Below are positions 34,876 to 44,526 of a stretch of 64,000 bases of DNA, piece by piece. Position 1 is the stretch's first letter. Each line of letters opens with the position of its first letter. The notes beneath the pieces are model-generated. The model was given only the letters and a program-made list of their open reading frames with translations, had not been told where the DNA came from and did no database searches. Origin of the DNA: Caballeronia sp. NK8 (GTDB lineage: Bacteria > Pseudomonadota > Gammaproteobacteria > Burkholderiales > Burkholderiaceae); assembly GCF_018408855.1 (NCBI RefSeq), contig NZ_AP024327.1:558001-622000 (forward strand), read 5' to 3'. Position numbers and translations under genes: made by a program.

Positions 34876-36628
34876 TATCGACAGCGCCTTCGAGCGCATA
34901 CGCCTCGCACACGAAGCCGGTTTCCCAGCGCCCATCCGCCAGCTCGACCTTGCCGAGCGCGAGCGGCGCGGGAATGCCCGCGAGGAACGAGCCGATCTCC
35001 GCGCCCGGCATCTCCCACACTTCGACCGCGATCTCTGCGCCGTTCGCTTCATCGCGCATCATGCCGGGCCGCGCGACGGCGCCGCCCGCGAGCGCGTACA
35101 GGCGGTAGCGCGGCGCGCTCGCCGTCGCTTCGACGAGGCGCGCGCCACGCGCGGTCAACTGCCCGTTCAGAGGCAAACCCGCGAGATGCGCACCGCACAC
35201 GACGAGCTTCATGCGGTCGTCGCGGGCGGCGTGCATGGGCGCATCCGTGTTCTGCGACGCACCGCCGACGAGCGGCACGGCGAGTCTGCGATGCAGCGCA
35301 TCGGCGACGCTCAGAAGGTATTGATCGGTGAAGGCGCGGCCGAACAGCGTCACGCCCCACGGCAGGCCGTTGCGCATGAAACCCGCGGGCGTCGCGACGG
35401 CGGCGTAGTCGAGCAGGTTCATGAAATTCGTGTAATGCCCGAGCAACGAGTTCGCGCCGATCGGATCGCGCTCCAGTTCGGCGAGCGTGACCGGGCGCGG
35501 GATCGATGGCGTCAGCACGCAATCGAGATCCGCGAGAACCGCGTCGCAACGCTGCTTCAACGCTTGCAATCTGTACTGCGCGCGGAACGCATCGACGGCC
35601 GTCGTGCCGGGCGCTTTCGCGAGCACATCGCGGATCACGGGCAGCACGGCATCGGGCTGCGCTTCCAGCAGCGCGCCCGCGACGCTATAGCGTTCGGCGA
35701 CCCACGGCCCTTCGTAGAGCAGGCGCGCCGCTTCGACGAACGGCGCGAAGTCGATGTCGACCGCCTCGCCGCCGATCGCTTCGAGCGCGGCGCGCGCGTC
35801 GGCGAAGAGCGCGGGGCTTTCATCGCAACCGGCGAATTCGAGCTGACGCGGCACGCCGAAACGAAAACGCGCGACCTTGCCGAACGCCGAGCCATCGTTC
35901 CATTGCGGATTCGCGCGGCTGTAGGCATCGGCGGGATCGTGGCCTGCCGTGAGCGCGAACAGCGTGCTCGCCTCGCTTGCGGTCGCCGTGAAATACGTCA
36001 CGCAATCGAGCGTGCGGCACGCGGGCACGACGCCCGCCGTCGACAGCAGGCCCTTCGTCCCCTTCATGCCGAAGAGATTGTTCAACGCGGCGGGCACGCG
36101 GCCCGAGCCGGCCGTATCGGTGCCGAGCGCGAAGCTCGCGACGCCGAGCGCGACGGCCAGCGACGATCCCGCGCTCGATCCACCCGACGGATAGTCGGCC
36201 AGCACACTGTTGCGGCACTTGCCGTAAGGCGAGCGCGTCCCGTTCAGGCCGGTCGCGAACTGGTCGAGATTCGTCTTGCCGATGGGCACCGCGCCGAGCG
36301 CGATCAGGCGCGCGACGAGCGTCGCGGACTCGCTCGGCGTGTAGGCGAACGCGGGACACGCGGCGGTCGTCGGCACGCCCGCGAGATCGATGTTGTCCTT
36401 GATCGCGAACGGCACGCCGTAAAGCGGCAGCGAATCGATATCGCGTGCGTCGAGCGCGGCGAGATAAGGTTCGATTTCGTCATCGCCCAGCAGATGAATG
36501 AAGAGCCGATAGTCGGGGTTGAGCATCGCGGCGCGCGTGCGCAACGTGCCGATCAGCGTGCGCGGCGTCACGCGGCCTTCGCGATACGCGGCGCGCAAGG
36601 CGGAAAGACGCAGGTCGAATGAATCCAT
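34829..36628 (-). CDS. atzF: Allophanate hydrolase (EC 3.5.1.54)
   Basis: A 599-residue amidase-signature enzyme that splits allophanate into ammonia and CO2. The Lys-Ser-Ser triad is visible: Lys77 (PFAIKDNIDLAG), the GGSSAGSS loop at 149-156 and nucleophile Ser175 (DTAGSGR). The C-terminal domain of about 130 residues, ending GGWRAWLDRHA, is typical of AtzF/DUR1,2. It is the last gene of the guanidine-responsive operon, 31 bases after the carboxylase, and finishes the pathway from carboxyguanidine-derived allophanate. Confidence 0.92.
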   Translation of the reverse strand: MDSFDLRLSALRAAYREGRVTPRTLIGTLRTRAAMLNPDYRLFIHLLGDDEIEPYLAALDARDIDSLPLYGVPFAIKDNIDLAGVPTTAACPAFAYTPSESATLVARLIALGAVPIGKTNLDQFATGLNGTRSPYGKCRNSVLADYPSGGSSAGSSLAVALGVASFALGTDTAGSGRVPAALNNLFGMKGTKGLLSTAGVVPACRTLDCVTYFTATASEASTLFALTAGHDPADAYSRANPQWNDGSAFGKVARFRFGVPRQLEFAGCDESPALFADARAALEAIGGEAVDIDFAPFVEAARLLYEGPWVAERYSVAGALLEAQPDAVLPVIRDVLAKAPGTTAVDAFRAQYRLQALKQRCDAVLADLDCVLTPSIPRPVTLAELERDPIGANSLLGHYTNFMNLLDYAAVATPAGFMRNGLPWGVTLFGRAFTDQYLLSVADALHRRLAVPLVGGASQNTDAPMHAARDDRMKLVVCGAHLAGLPLNGQLTARGARLVEATASAPRYRLYALAGGAVARPGMMRDEANGAEIAVEVWEMPGAEIGSFLAGIPAPLALGKVELADGRWETGFVCEAYALEGAVDITRYGGWRAWLDRHA

Positions 36629-36659
36629 GTCCGATGATTCCTTGTTGGTATGAAGTGCG

Positions 36660-39600
36660 TCACGCGCGCTGTTCGATCACGGCGACGCGCTGTCCCGCGC
36701 GCACCGACGCGCCCGGCGCGACATGAATCTCGCCGACCGTGCCCGCGCACGGCGCGATGACGGAGATCTCCATCTTCATCGATTCGATGACGACGAGCAC
36801 GTCGCCCGCTTCGACGCTCGCGCCACGCTCGACGCGCACCTGCCACAGATTGCCCGCGATCTCGCTGTCGACGGCGATCTGGCCATCGGCGAGCGGCGCG
36901 ATGTCCGCTTCGGCGGCAACGGGCGCATCGAGTGCGGTTTCATCGCTGCCCGCTTCGTGCCAGCGCTGGCGCTCCGCTTCGAACGCCTCTTGCTGATGCG
37001 CGCGAAACTGCGCGATGCCATCCGCTTCGCGATCGAGAAACGCCTGATAGTCCGCGAGAGACAACTCTGTCTCCTCGATCTTCAACGGATGACGCCCGAG
37101 CGGAAACGTCTCGCGGATGCGCAGCAGTTCATCGGCGGAGACTTCGTAGAAGCGGATCTGATCGAAGAAGCGCAACAGATACGGACGGCCCGCGAAATCC
37201 GCGACTTCGCGATAGCGGTTCCACATCTGCAACGTGCGTCCGACGAACTGATATCCGCCCGGCCCTTCCATGCCGTACACGCACAGATACGCGCCGCCGA
37301 TGCCGACCGAGTTCTCCGCCGTCCACGTGCGCGCCGGGTTGTACTTCGTCGTCACCAGGCGATGGCGCGGATCGAGCGGCGTTGCGACCGGCGCGCCGAG
37401 ATAGACATCGCCGAGGCCCATCACGAGATAGCTTGCATCGAAGACGACGCGCTTCACGTCATCGATCGAATCGAGCCCGTTGATGCGGCGAATGAACTCC
37501 AGATTGCTCGGGCACCACGGCGCGTCCTTGCGCACGGTGGTCATGTATTTGTCGATGGCGAGCCGGCACGCGGGATCGTCCCACGACAGCGGCAGATGCA
37601 CGATGCGCGACGGCACGCGCAAATCCTTTTGCAGCAGCACGCTGTCCCAGGTCTTCGCGACATGGCCGAGCAAGCTATCGAGCGGCAATCGTTCCGGCTG
37701 ATAGTGAATCTGCAGCGAACGGATGCCGGGCGTCAGATCGACGACGCCGGGCAACTGCAACGCTTCGAGCGACTGCATCAGCGCGTGTCCGCGAAAGCGC
37801 AGCACGAGATCGAGTTCGGACGGCCCGATTTCGAGCAGCAGATGCGTGTCGCCGGAGAGACGCGCGACGAGACGCTCATCGCCTTCGCCGATGTTCAATA
37901 CGATCGGAGATTGCAATGGCGCTGCGCGCGTCGCAGTCGCACTCTCCTGCCACGCTACCGCCGACGCACGCGCGGTCGCGATATCGACCGGCACGAAGCG
38001 CACCTTGTCGCCCGCCTTCAACTGGCCGATGCGCCACAGGTCTGCTTCGATCACCGTGACGGGACAGACGAAACCACCGAGGCTCGGCCCGTCCGGACCG
38101 AGGATGACGGGCATGTCGCCAGTGAAATCGATCGCGCCGACGGCATACGGATTATCGTGAATGTTCGACGGATGCAGGCCCGCTTCGCCGCCATCGGCGC
38201 GCGCCCATTCCGGCTTCGGACCGATGAGGCGCACCCCCGTGCGGCTCGAATTGAAATGGACTTCCCAGTCGGTCTCGAAGAAGCGCTCGATATAGCTCGC
38301 ACTGAAGTACTCGGGCGCGCCGTGCGGGCCGTAGATCACTCGCAGCACGCGTACATCGTCCAGACGCTGCGCGAGCGAATCGGGCAAGCGCGCACCCGCT
38401 TCGCGATCCGACAGCGCGTAGAGATGCAGCACATCGCCCGCACGCAATGCGCGCCCGCCGTGGCCGCCGAACTGGCCGAGCGTGAACGTGCTGCGGCTGC
38501 CGAGATAGCGCGCGACATCCAGCCCGTCACGCACGCACAGATACGCGCGCGCGCCCGCGCCGCGAATCGCGCCGAGCGCGAGCGTCGAGCCGGCCGCGAC
38601 GAAGAGCGTCGTGTTCATCGGCTGCACGATGTCGTCGAGCATGACGGGCAGCGTCGCGCCAGTCACCGTGACGACAGCATCGGTATTGAAGCGCAGCGTC
38701 GGACCGCTCATGGTGACTTCGAGCGCGGCGGCATCGTCGGGGTTGCCGAGCAGGCGATTGCCGAGGCGCAGCGCGCGATCGTCCATCGGGCCCGAAGGCG
38801 GCACGCCCACGGCCCAGTAACCCTGACGGCCCGGATAGTCCTGCACCGTCGTCTGTGTGCCGCCGCTCAGCACTTCGACTGTCGATGCGCGATAGCGCAG
38901 GCCTTCGAGACAGCGCGTCCACGGATGGCCGCTGGCGAACGGCGTGTCCGCGAGAATCTGCCGCAGATAGCCGCAATTCGTTTCGACGCCGTAGATGCGC
39001 GTCGCGTCCAGCGCGGCGTCGAGCGCGTGGCGCGCCGCATCGCGCGTCGGTTGCCACGCGATCAGCTTCGCGAGCATCGGATCGAACCACGGCGGCACTT
39101 CGCAGCCGGCATCGATCCATGTATCGATGCGCAACGCACGGCCATCGGCGCAAGGAAACGACACGTCCGTCAGCAGCCCCGGGCACGGCTTGAAATCGCG
39201 GCCTGGATCTTCCGCGTAAAGACGCGCCTGAATCGCGTGGCCTTGCGGCTTCAGATCGCGCGAAAGCAGATCGAGCGGCGGCAATGTGTCCGCTGCGAGT
39301 TCGATCATCCAGCGCACCAGATCCACGCCCCACACCTGCTCCGTCACGCCGTGCTCGACTTGCAGGCGTGTGTTCACTTCGAGGAAATAAAAGCGTGCGG
39401 CGTCGCTGTCGTAGACGAATTCGACCGTGCCCGCCGAGCGATACGACACCGCCTGCGCAAGGCGAATCGCGGCCTCGCAAAGCGCCGCCTCCATGCCGTC
39501 GGGCAGATTCGGCGCGGGCGTTTCTTCGAGCACTTTCTGGTTGCGCCGCTGCACGGAGCAATCGCGCACGCCGAGCGCGATGGCCGCGCCCTTGCCATCG

Positions 39601-40241
39601 CCGAACATCTGCACTTCGAGATGGCGCGCGCGCTCGATGTACTTCTCGATGAACACGCCCGCGTCGCTGAAATTGTTCTGCCCGAGACGCCTGACGATAT
39701 CGAACTGCGCGGCGAGTTCGTCGTCGGAACGGCATACGCGCATGCCGATGCCGCCGCCGCCCGCCGTGCTTTTCAGCATCACCGGATAACCGATGTGCTG
39801 CGCCGCGTTCAGCGCGGCGTCGATGTCGTCGAGCAGGCCCGTCCCTTCGAGCATCGGCACGCCCTGTTCGGCGGCGATCGCGCGCGCCGTGTGCTTCAGG
39901 CCGAAGGCGCGCAATTGCGCGGGCGTCGGTCCGATGAACGCGATGCCGGCTGCGTCGCACGCTTCGGCGAACGCGGCATTCTCCGACAGGAAGCCGTAGC
40001 CCGGATGGATCGCCTGCGCGCCTTGTTCGCGCGCGATGGCGAGAATCTTCGCGATGTCGAGATACGTGACGCTCGCGGCGCCGTCGCCGAGGCTGCAAGC
40101 GGTATCGGCGAGACTGACGTGGCGGCTCGCGCGATCCGCTTCGCTATAGACGGCGACGCCTTGAACGTCGAGTGCGCGCAGCGTGCGCAGAATGCGGCAG
40201 GCGATCGCGCCGCGATTCGCGATAAGGACTTTGTCGAACAT
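36660..40241 (-). CDS. Biotin-dependent guanidine carboxylase (urea carboxylase family)
   Basis: A 1193-residue multidomain enzyme. Residues 1-450 are a biotin carboxylase (ATP-grasp, STAGGGGIGMRVC). The middle has the KipA and KipI-like carboxyltransferase halves (GGTQTTVQDYPGRQGYWAVGVPPSGPMDDRALRLG; CYGMEGPGGYQFVGRT-like region). The last 70 residues are a BCCP domain with the biotinylated Lys1156 in ESMKMEI. Most databases would call it urea carboxylase; the guanidine-I riboswitch and DUF1989 partners in the same operon point to ATP-dependent carboxylation of guanidine. Activity on urea cannot be excluded. A gap of 182 bases with hairpins precedes it. Confidence 0.88.
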   Translation of the reverse strand: MFDKVLIANRGAIACRILRTLRALDVQGVAVYSEADRASRHVSLADTACSLGDGAASVTYLDIAKILAIAREQGAQAIHPGYGFLSENAAFAEACDAAGIAFIGPTPAQLRAFGLKHTARAIAAEQGVPMLEGTGLLDDIDAALNAAQHIGYPVMLKSTAGGGGIGMRVCRSDDELAAQFDIVRRLGQNNFSDAGVFIEKYIERARHLEVQMFGDGKGAAIALGVRDCSVQRRNQKVLEETPAPNLPDGMEAALCEAAIRLAQAVSYRSAGTVEFVYDSDAARFYFLEVNTRLQVEHGVTEQVWGVDLVRWMIELAADTLPPLDLLSRDLKPQGHAIQARLYAEDPGRDFKPCPGLLTDVSFPCADGRALRIDTWIDAGCEVPPWFDPMLAKLIAWQPTRDAARHALDAALDATRIYGVETNCGYLRQILADTPFASGHPWTRCLEGLRYRASTVEVLSGGTQTTVQDYPGRQGYWAVGVPPSGPMDDRALRLGNRLLGNPDDAAALEVTMSGPTLRFNTDAVVTVTGATLPVMLDDIVQPMNTTLFVAAGSTLALGAIRGAGARAYLCVRDGLDVARYLGSRSTFTLGQFGGHGGRALRAGDVLHLYALSDREAGARLPDSLAQRLDDVRVLRVIYGPHGAPEYFSASYIERFFETDWEVHFNSSRTGVRLIGPKPEWARADGGEAGLHPSNIHDNPYAVGAIDFTGDMPVILGPDGPSLGGFVCPVTVIEADLWRIGQLKAGDKVRFVPVDIATARASAVAWQESATATRAAPLQSPIVLNIGEGDERLVARLSGDTHLLLEIGPSELDLVLRFRGHALMQSLEALQLPGVVDLTPGIRSLQIHYQPERLPLDSLLGHVAKTWDSVLLQKDLRVPSRIVHLPLSWDDPACRLAIDKYMTTVRKDAPWCPSNLEFIRRINGLDSIDDVKRVVFDASYLVMGLGDVYLGAPVATPLDPRHRLVTTKYNPARTWTAENSVGIGGAYLCVYGMEGPGGYQFVGRTLQMWNRYREVADFAGRPYLLRFFDQIRFYEVSADELLRIRETFPLGRHPLKIEETELSLADYQAFLDREADGIAQFRAHQQEAFEAERQRWHEAGSDETALDAPVAAEADIAPLADGQIAVDSEIAGNLWQVRVERGASVEAGDVLVVIESMKMEISVIAPCAGTVGEIHVAPGASVRAGQRVAVIEQRA

Positions 40242-40254
40242 GAGTGGATGTTCA

Positions 40255-40310
40255 ATGCGTGGGCGGGCCGTCCCGCCACGTGAGCATGCATGCCGGGGTC
40301 GTCCCCGGCA
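40255..40310 (-). promoter_or_regulatory. Paired intercistronic hairpins before the carboxylase gene
   Basis: TGCCGGGG/CCCCGGCA (40291-40310, TCGT loop) and a GCGGG/CCCGC stem (about 40257-40280) lie between the DUF1989 gene and the carboxylase gene. They may adjust downstream expression or stabilise the upstream mRNA; neither has a T-tract. Confidence 0.45.
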
Positions 40311-40340
40311 GGTCGACGTTCAGTGCGCTTGGTGCGTTTT

Positions 40341-40433
40341 CTATTGCTTGAGGCGGCGATCGATCGACAGCAGACGTTGCGCGCGCGCTTTCATCAGCGT
40401 GTAGAGCCAGCGGCGGAAAGTGTTCAGTTCCAT
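40341..40433 (-). CDS. Small 30-residue ORF in the guanidine operon
   Basis: ATG at 40433 overlaps the last codons of the DUF1989 gene in another frame, with GGAG eight bases upstream, and runs to TAG at 40341. The peptide [20 protein letters not shown] continues with [10 protein letters not shown]; it is basic and probably helical. The overlap suggests translational coupling to the deiminase subunit. No family is recognised, and chance occurrence is possible in GC-rich DNA. Confidence 0.35.
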   Translation of the reverse strand: MELNTFRRWLYTLMKARAQRLLSIDRRLKQ

Positions 40434-41068
40434 ATCGTCAGCTCCGCCGGAGTCGGGTTATACGCGTTGCACGGATTGTTCAGCTGCGGGCAGTTCGAGA
40501 TCAGCACGATCACGTCCATCTCCGCGCGCAGCTCCACGTACTTACCCGCGCCGGAAATGCCGTCCTCGAACGTGAGACCGCCTTCGGACGTCACCGGCAC
40601 GTTCATGAAGAAGTTGATGTTCGCGGCGATGTCGCGCTTGGAAAGCCGCCCGTCGTGCGCACAGGCGCGCAGATAGTTGTCTCTGCAACTGTGCATGTAG
40701 CGCTTCTCCAGCGCATAGCGCACCGTATTGCTTTCCTGCGCGCAGGCGCCGCCGAGCGTGTCGTGCCGCCCGCACGTATCCGCGACGATCGTCAGCAGCG
40801 GATTGCCGAGATTCGAATAGAGCACGGTGCCCGTCGTCAGATAGAGGCTTTGCTGGCGGCGCAGCGTGCGTTGCGCATCGTAGCGCTCGCGCGGATCGGC
40901 TGCGCTGTAGAAGAGCGTGTCGATGGCCTGGTTGCCTTCGACGTCGCGAATGCGCAGCGTGTGGCCCGCCTTCAACTCCTTGAGCCACGGTTCGCCCGCG
41001 GGCAAGGTCTCGCGAAAGATCGCGTCGGCTACGTCGCGCGTGCTGGCAGTGAGTGTGGATGTCGTCAT
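40424..41068 (-). CDS. DUF1989 protein (UAAP2 type), probable carboxyguanidine deiminase subunit
   Basis: A 214-residue DUF1989 protein of the urea-carboxylase-associated family. Motifs include [50 protein letters not shown] and [19 protein letters not shown]; the Cys and His in CGRHD probably bind metal. Such proteins, in pairs, were shown to be carboxyguanidine deiminase (CgdA/CgdB), releasing ammonia to give allophanate. Which subunit this is cannot be settled. The start at 41068 has GAGGGA six bases upstream. Confidence 0.82.
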   Translation of the reverse strand: MTTSTLTASTRDVADAIFRETLPAGEPWLKELKAGHTLRIRDVEGNQAIDTLFYSAADPRERYDAQRTLRRQQSLYLTTGTVLYSNLGNPLLTIVADTCGRHDTLGGACAQESNTVRYALEKRYMHSCRDNYLRACAHDGRLSKRDIAANINFFMNVPVTSEGGLTFEDGISGAGKYVELRAEMDVIVLISNCPQLNNPCNAYNPTPAELTIWN

Positions 41069-41081
41069 GCGCGTCCCTCGC

Positions 41082-41789
41082 TCAGAGAAAGAATCGTTCG
41101 GTGTTGGTGAAGCCGCGTGCATTTTCATCGCACGACGTGCGGCAAATTTCCGCGACTGTCGCGCTCGCGTGGCTCAACGTGAGCTTCACCGGCTTCGGCG
41201 CGTATTCGGGATTCGGGTCGAGCGGATGCTGGATCGCGGTGAGCACGACAAGCGTGTTCATCGGCGCATACAGTTCGATTTGGTCGCCCGCTTGCGAATT
41301 GCCCTGAACGAAGTTCAACGCGCCCGCTTCCGTCACATCGACGCGGCTGAAGAGATTCAGCGTCATCACCAGATCCGCGATGCCGAGTCCCCATTTGCCG
41401 AGTTCGACGAGCAGGTTGTCCGTGCCATTGCGATAGAACGCGTTGCGCAATTCCTGATAGCGACCCTCGCCGTACTTCTCGAACACTTCCGCCGCATTCG
41501 AGACCCCGGCGAGGCTGTCATGCCATCCGCACGTATCCGCGACGATCGCGGCGAGCACGCGGCCCATGTCGGAATAGAGGCAATGGCCGCGCGTCAGCTT
41601 CGCGGTGTGCTGACACTTGAGCGTGTCGGGAAGGTTCAGGCGTTCGCTCTTTTCAGCGGCATTGAAAAGCAGCATGGCGACGTTCGCGCCGCCGCGCACA
41701 TCGGTGATGCGCAGCAACTGGCCGCGCTTCACGATCAGCGACGCATGGGCGCCGCCGGGAATCGATTCTTCGAGCAGGATTTCGTTCAT
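41082..41789 (-). CDS. DUF1989 protein (UAAP1 type), probable carboxyguanidine deiminase subunit
   Basis: A 235-residue paralog of the next gene. The shared motif [20 protein letters not shown] matches CGRHD of the partner, and [25 protein letters not shown] corresponds to the NFF segment. The two probably form a heteromer acting on carboxyguanidine made by the carboxylase. The start at 41789 is chosen over 41807 because AAAGGA lies upstream of it. It follows the ABC ATPase gene by 14 bases. Confidence 0.82.
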   Translation of the reverse strand: MNEILLEESIPGGAHASLIVKRGQLLRITDVRGGANVAMLLFNAAEKSERLNLPDTLKCQHTAKLTRGHCLYSDMGRVLAAIVADTCGWHDSLAGVSNAAEVFEKYGEGRYQELRNAFYRNGTDNLLVELGKWGLGIADLVMTLNLFSRVDVTEAGALNFVQGNSQAGDQIELYAPMNTLVVLTAIQHPLDPNPEYAPKPVKLTLSHASATVAEICRTSCDENARGFTNTERFFL

Positions 41790-41803
41790 GTGTATGGGTC
41801 CTT

Positions 41804-42577
41804 TCATGCTGGCACGGCGAGCAATGGCGGAATCTCCGTCGCGCCATGCGGTTCGCGCGCGCCGTTGCGTTCGAGCGGAATGTCGTAAGTGATGCGCGCG
41901 CCGTACGCCTGCGGCGCTTGCGGGTCGATGCGTACCTTGTCGAACACGAGCACGCGGCTGCCGAGCGTGAAGCCTTCCTTCAGGTCATGCGTGACCATGA
42001 AGACCGTCAGCTTCGCTTCACGCCAGAGGCCGGTCAGCAGTTCGTGCATGTCGCGGCGGATGCCCGGATCGAGCGCGCCGAAAGGTTCGTCCAGCAACAG
42101 CACGCGCGGCTTCATCACGAGCGCCTGCGCGAGCGCGAGGCGCTGCTGCATGCCGCCCGAGAGTTGATGCGGATACTTGTCGAGCGAATCGGCGAGGCCG
42201 ACGCGCGCGAGCATCGCGACGGCTTCGTCGCGTGCAAGCCGCCTGCGCGCGCCGAACAACCGTCCCGTGAAACGCGCATGCGGCAGTTCGAGCCCGAGCA
42301 TCACGTTGCGCAGCACGGTCAGGTGCGGAAACACCGAATAGCGCTGGAACACGACGCCGCGATGCGCGTCGGGCTCGCCCGGCAACGGCTCGCCGTCGAG
42401 CAGGATCTCGCCGCGCGTCGGGCGTTCCTGACCGAGCAGCATGCGCAGAAAGGTCGACTTGCCGCAGCCCGATGCGCCGACCATCGAACAGAACTCGCCT
42501 TGCGCGATGCGCAGATTGAGCCGCTCCAGCACGACCTGATCGCCGTACTGCTTCCACAGGTTGCGGATCTCGATCAT
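41804..42577 (-). CDS. ABC transporter ATP-binding protein (nitrate/urea-type, guanidine operon)
   Basis: A 257-residue ATPase with Walker A GASGCGKST, Q-loop VVFQRYSVFPH, signature LSGGMQQRLALAQAL and Walker B VLLLDEPFGALD. It resembles the TauB/SsuB/NrtD group. Its ATG overlaps the permease stop as ATGA. The start at 42577 is fixed by that overlap and by the domain start; the frame is open far upstream inside the permease gene. Confidence 0.88.
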   Translation of the reverse strand: MIEIRNLWKQYGDQVVLERLNLRIAQGEFCSMVGASGCGKSTFLRMLLGQERPTRGEILLDGEPLPGEPDAHRGVVFQRYSVFPHLTVLRNVMLGLELPHARFTGRLFGARRRLARDEAVAMLARVGLADSLDKYPHQLSGGMQQRLALAQALVMKPRVLLLDEPFGALDPGIRRDMHELLTGLWREAKLTVFMVTHDLKEGFTLGSRVLVFDKVRIDPQAPQAYGARITYDIPLERNGAREPHGATEIPPLLAVPA

Positions 42578-43398
42578 GCGCGGCCTCCGCGACCTTCCTG
42601 ATACCAGGGGAACGCCCATTGCGTGAGACGGCGCAATGCTTCGTCGATGAGCCATGCGAGCAGCGTGATCCACGCGACGTACGGCAGGATCACATCCATC
42701 GCAAGGTAACGGCGCACGAGAAAGATGCGATAGCCGAGACCGTCCGTCGACGCGATCGCTTCCGCCGCGATCAGGAACAGCCACGCGGAGCACAACGCGA
42801 GCCGCAGCGCGATCAGAAGACGCGGCAGCAATTGCGGCACGATCACGCGCAGAATCAGCGTCCAGCTCGATGCGCCGAGCGTTTGCGCCTTGATCCACAG
42901 TTCCTCGGGAATCTCGCGCGTGCGCTGGTGCAGATCGCGGATCATCATCGGCGTGATGCCGATCACGATCAGCACGACCTTCGACAGTTCATCGAGACCG
43001 AACACGATGAAGAGAATCGGCAGAACGGCGAGCGGCGGGATCATCGATATGACCGTGATGAACGGCGACAGCGTCGCGCCCGCGAGCGGAATCGCGCCCG
43101 TCACGATGCCGAACACGAGCGCGATGGCCGCGCTCGCGGCGAGCCCGATGCCGAGCCGCTTCATGCTCGATAACGTGTCGCTCAGCATCAGGTATTCGCC
43201 GGTGCGCTTGTCTTCGGTGAACGCGTATTCGTCGAGCGCGCTCTTCATCTGCGCGGCGGACGGCAACAGCTTGTCGTCGGGGTTCGCCTGCAGGCGCAGC
43301 GACGAGCCGGTGAAGTACACCGCAACGAGCACGATGAACGGCAGCAGCAACAGCATCAGACTGCCGGTGCGGCCGGGGTGTCGGTTGATGAGCCGCAT
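42574..43398 (-). CDS. ABC transporter permease (guanidine operon)
   Basis: A 274-residue membrane protein of the TauC/SsuC type. Helices are seen near 15-32, 83-105, 112-135, 140-155, 195-215 and 235-252. The EAA loop reads EELWIKAQTLGASSW. A long periplasmic insert between the first and second helices (about 33-80) is unusual for TauC but seen in this operon type. The ATG at 43398 follows the SBP stop by five bases. Confidence 0.85.
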   Translation of the reverse strand: MRLINRHPGRTGSLMLLLLPFIVLVAVYFTGSSLRLQANPDDKLLPSAAQMKSALDEYAFTEDKRTGEYLMLSDTLSSMKRLGIGLAASAAIALVFGIVTGAIPLAGATLSPFITVISMIPPLAVLPILFIVFGLDELSKVVLIVIGITPMMIRDLHQRTREIPEELWIKAQTLGASSWTLILRVIVPQLLPRLLIALRLALCSAWLFLIAAEAIASTDGLGYRIFLVRRYLAMDVILPYVAWITLLAWLIDEALRRLTQWAFPWYQEGRGGRA

Positions 43399-43403
43399 GG
43401 CGT

Positions 43404-44468
43404 TCACAGCTTGCCTTGCGCGGCCATGCGGACATACGTCGGATCGAAGCGCAGCTTCAGATTGCTCTTGCTGCCGACGATCACGTTGTTGTCGAACGCC
43501 ATGCCGACCGCGCCCGCGTTCGGCGCGCCCTTGCCGAGCAGGCCGTGATCGAACGAGAACTGCGCGACGCGCGTCATGATCTTCGGCATGTCCGGGCTCG
43601 TCGCGAAGTCGAGCGCCTGTTGCGGCGTGTAGAAGAGCGCGGTGGTCGAGAGCTGCGACTTGTAGCCGGAGAGATCGGTGCCGGATGCCTTGGCCATCGA
43701 ACTGAGCGCGGCTTCGCTGTCGGCGGAACTGCCGTGCATCGTCTGCATGATCTCGAACCATGCGCCGGTCAGTGCCTTGCCGAGCGCGGGGTTGTCGTGC
43801 AGCGTCTTCGTGTTGACGACCATCATGTCCATGATCTCGCCCGGAATGCGGCTCGAATCGAATACCTGCGTGACGTTGGGCTTCGCCTTCAGGTCCGCGA
43901 GCATCGGGTTCCAGGTGACGGCGTTGTGCACGGCGGGCGTCGCGAACGCGCCGGAGATATCGGCATCGGACGTGTTGACGGTCTTGATGTCGCGCTCGCT
44001 CATGCCCGCCGATTCGAGCGCACGCGCCAGCAGATAGTGTGAAACCGAAAGCTCGACGAGATTGACGGACTGGCCCTTGAGATCGGCGACCTTCTTGCCT
44101 GCGCCCTTGACGAGCACGCCGTCGTTGCCGTTGGAGTAATCGCTGACGATCAGCGCCGTGCTGTCCACGCCGCCCGTCGCCGGAATGGTGAGCGCGTCCA
44201 TGTTGGTCATCGCGCAGCCGTCGAACTTGCCGGCGGTGTACTGATTGATCGATTCGATGTAGTCGTTGAGCTGCACGACATCGACATTGATGCCGTACTT
44301 CTTCGCCCATTTGGACATGATGCCCTGCGTCTTCGCGTAGCCCCACGGCATCCAGCCGGCGTAGATGGTCCAGCAGACCTTGAAGTCCTTGCGGGCCTGG
44401 GCGTACGAGGGTGCGGAAAAGCACAGGGAGAGAGCGACGGCGGCTGCGGCGAGAAAGCGGACGCGCAT
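43404..44468 (-). CDS. ABC substrate-binding protein (NMT1/TauA-like), probable guanidine binder
   Basis: A 354-residue periplasmic protein. A Sec signal (about 1-23, ending SAPSYA) leads into FKVCWTIYAGWMPWGYAKTQGIMSKWAKKYGINVDVVQLNDYIESINQY, the family signature for these urea-amidolyase-linked binding proteins. It is the first gene after the guanidine-I riboswitch, so its likely ligand is guanidine or a guanidino compound. The ATG at 44468 is preceded by GCGAGG. Confidence 0.85.
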   Translation of the reverse strand: MRVRFLAAAAVALSLCFSAPSYAQARKDFKVCWTIYAGWMPWGYAKTQGIMSKWAKKYGINVDVVQLNDYIESINQYTAGKFDGCAMTNMDALTIPATGGVDSTALIVSDYSNGNDGVLVKGAGKKVADLKGQSVNLVELSVSHYLLARALESAGMSERDIKTVNTSDADISGAFATPAVHNAVTWNPMLADLKAKPNVTQVFDSSRIPGEIMDMMVVNTKTLHDNPALGKALTGAWFEIMQTMHGSSADSEAALSSMAKASGTDLSGYKSQLSTTALFYTPQQALDFATSPDMPKIMTRVAQFSFDHGLLGKGAPNAGAVGMAFDNNVIVGSKSNLKLRFDPTYVRMAAQGKL

Positions 44469-44526
44469 GAGGTTGACCTCGCAGTAAGCGGTTATCGACG
44501 GCAGGAGCGGCGCGACGCATCGCGTT

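Noticed and set aside
36723..40283. An 1186-codon plus-strand open frame opposite the carboxylase gene.
   Set aside because: It is the antisense shadow of a strongly conserved multidomain enzyme and has no motifs.
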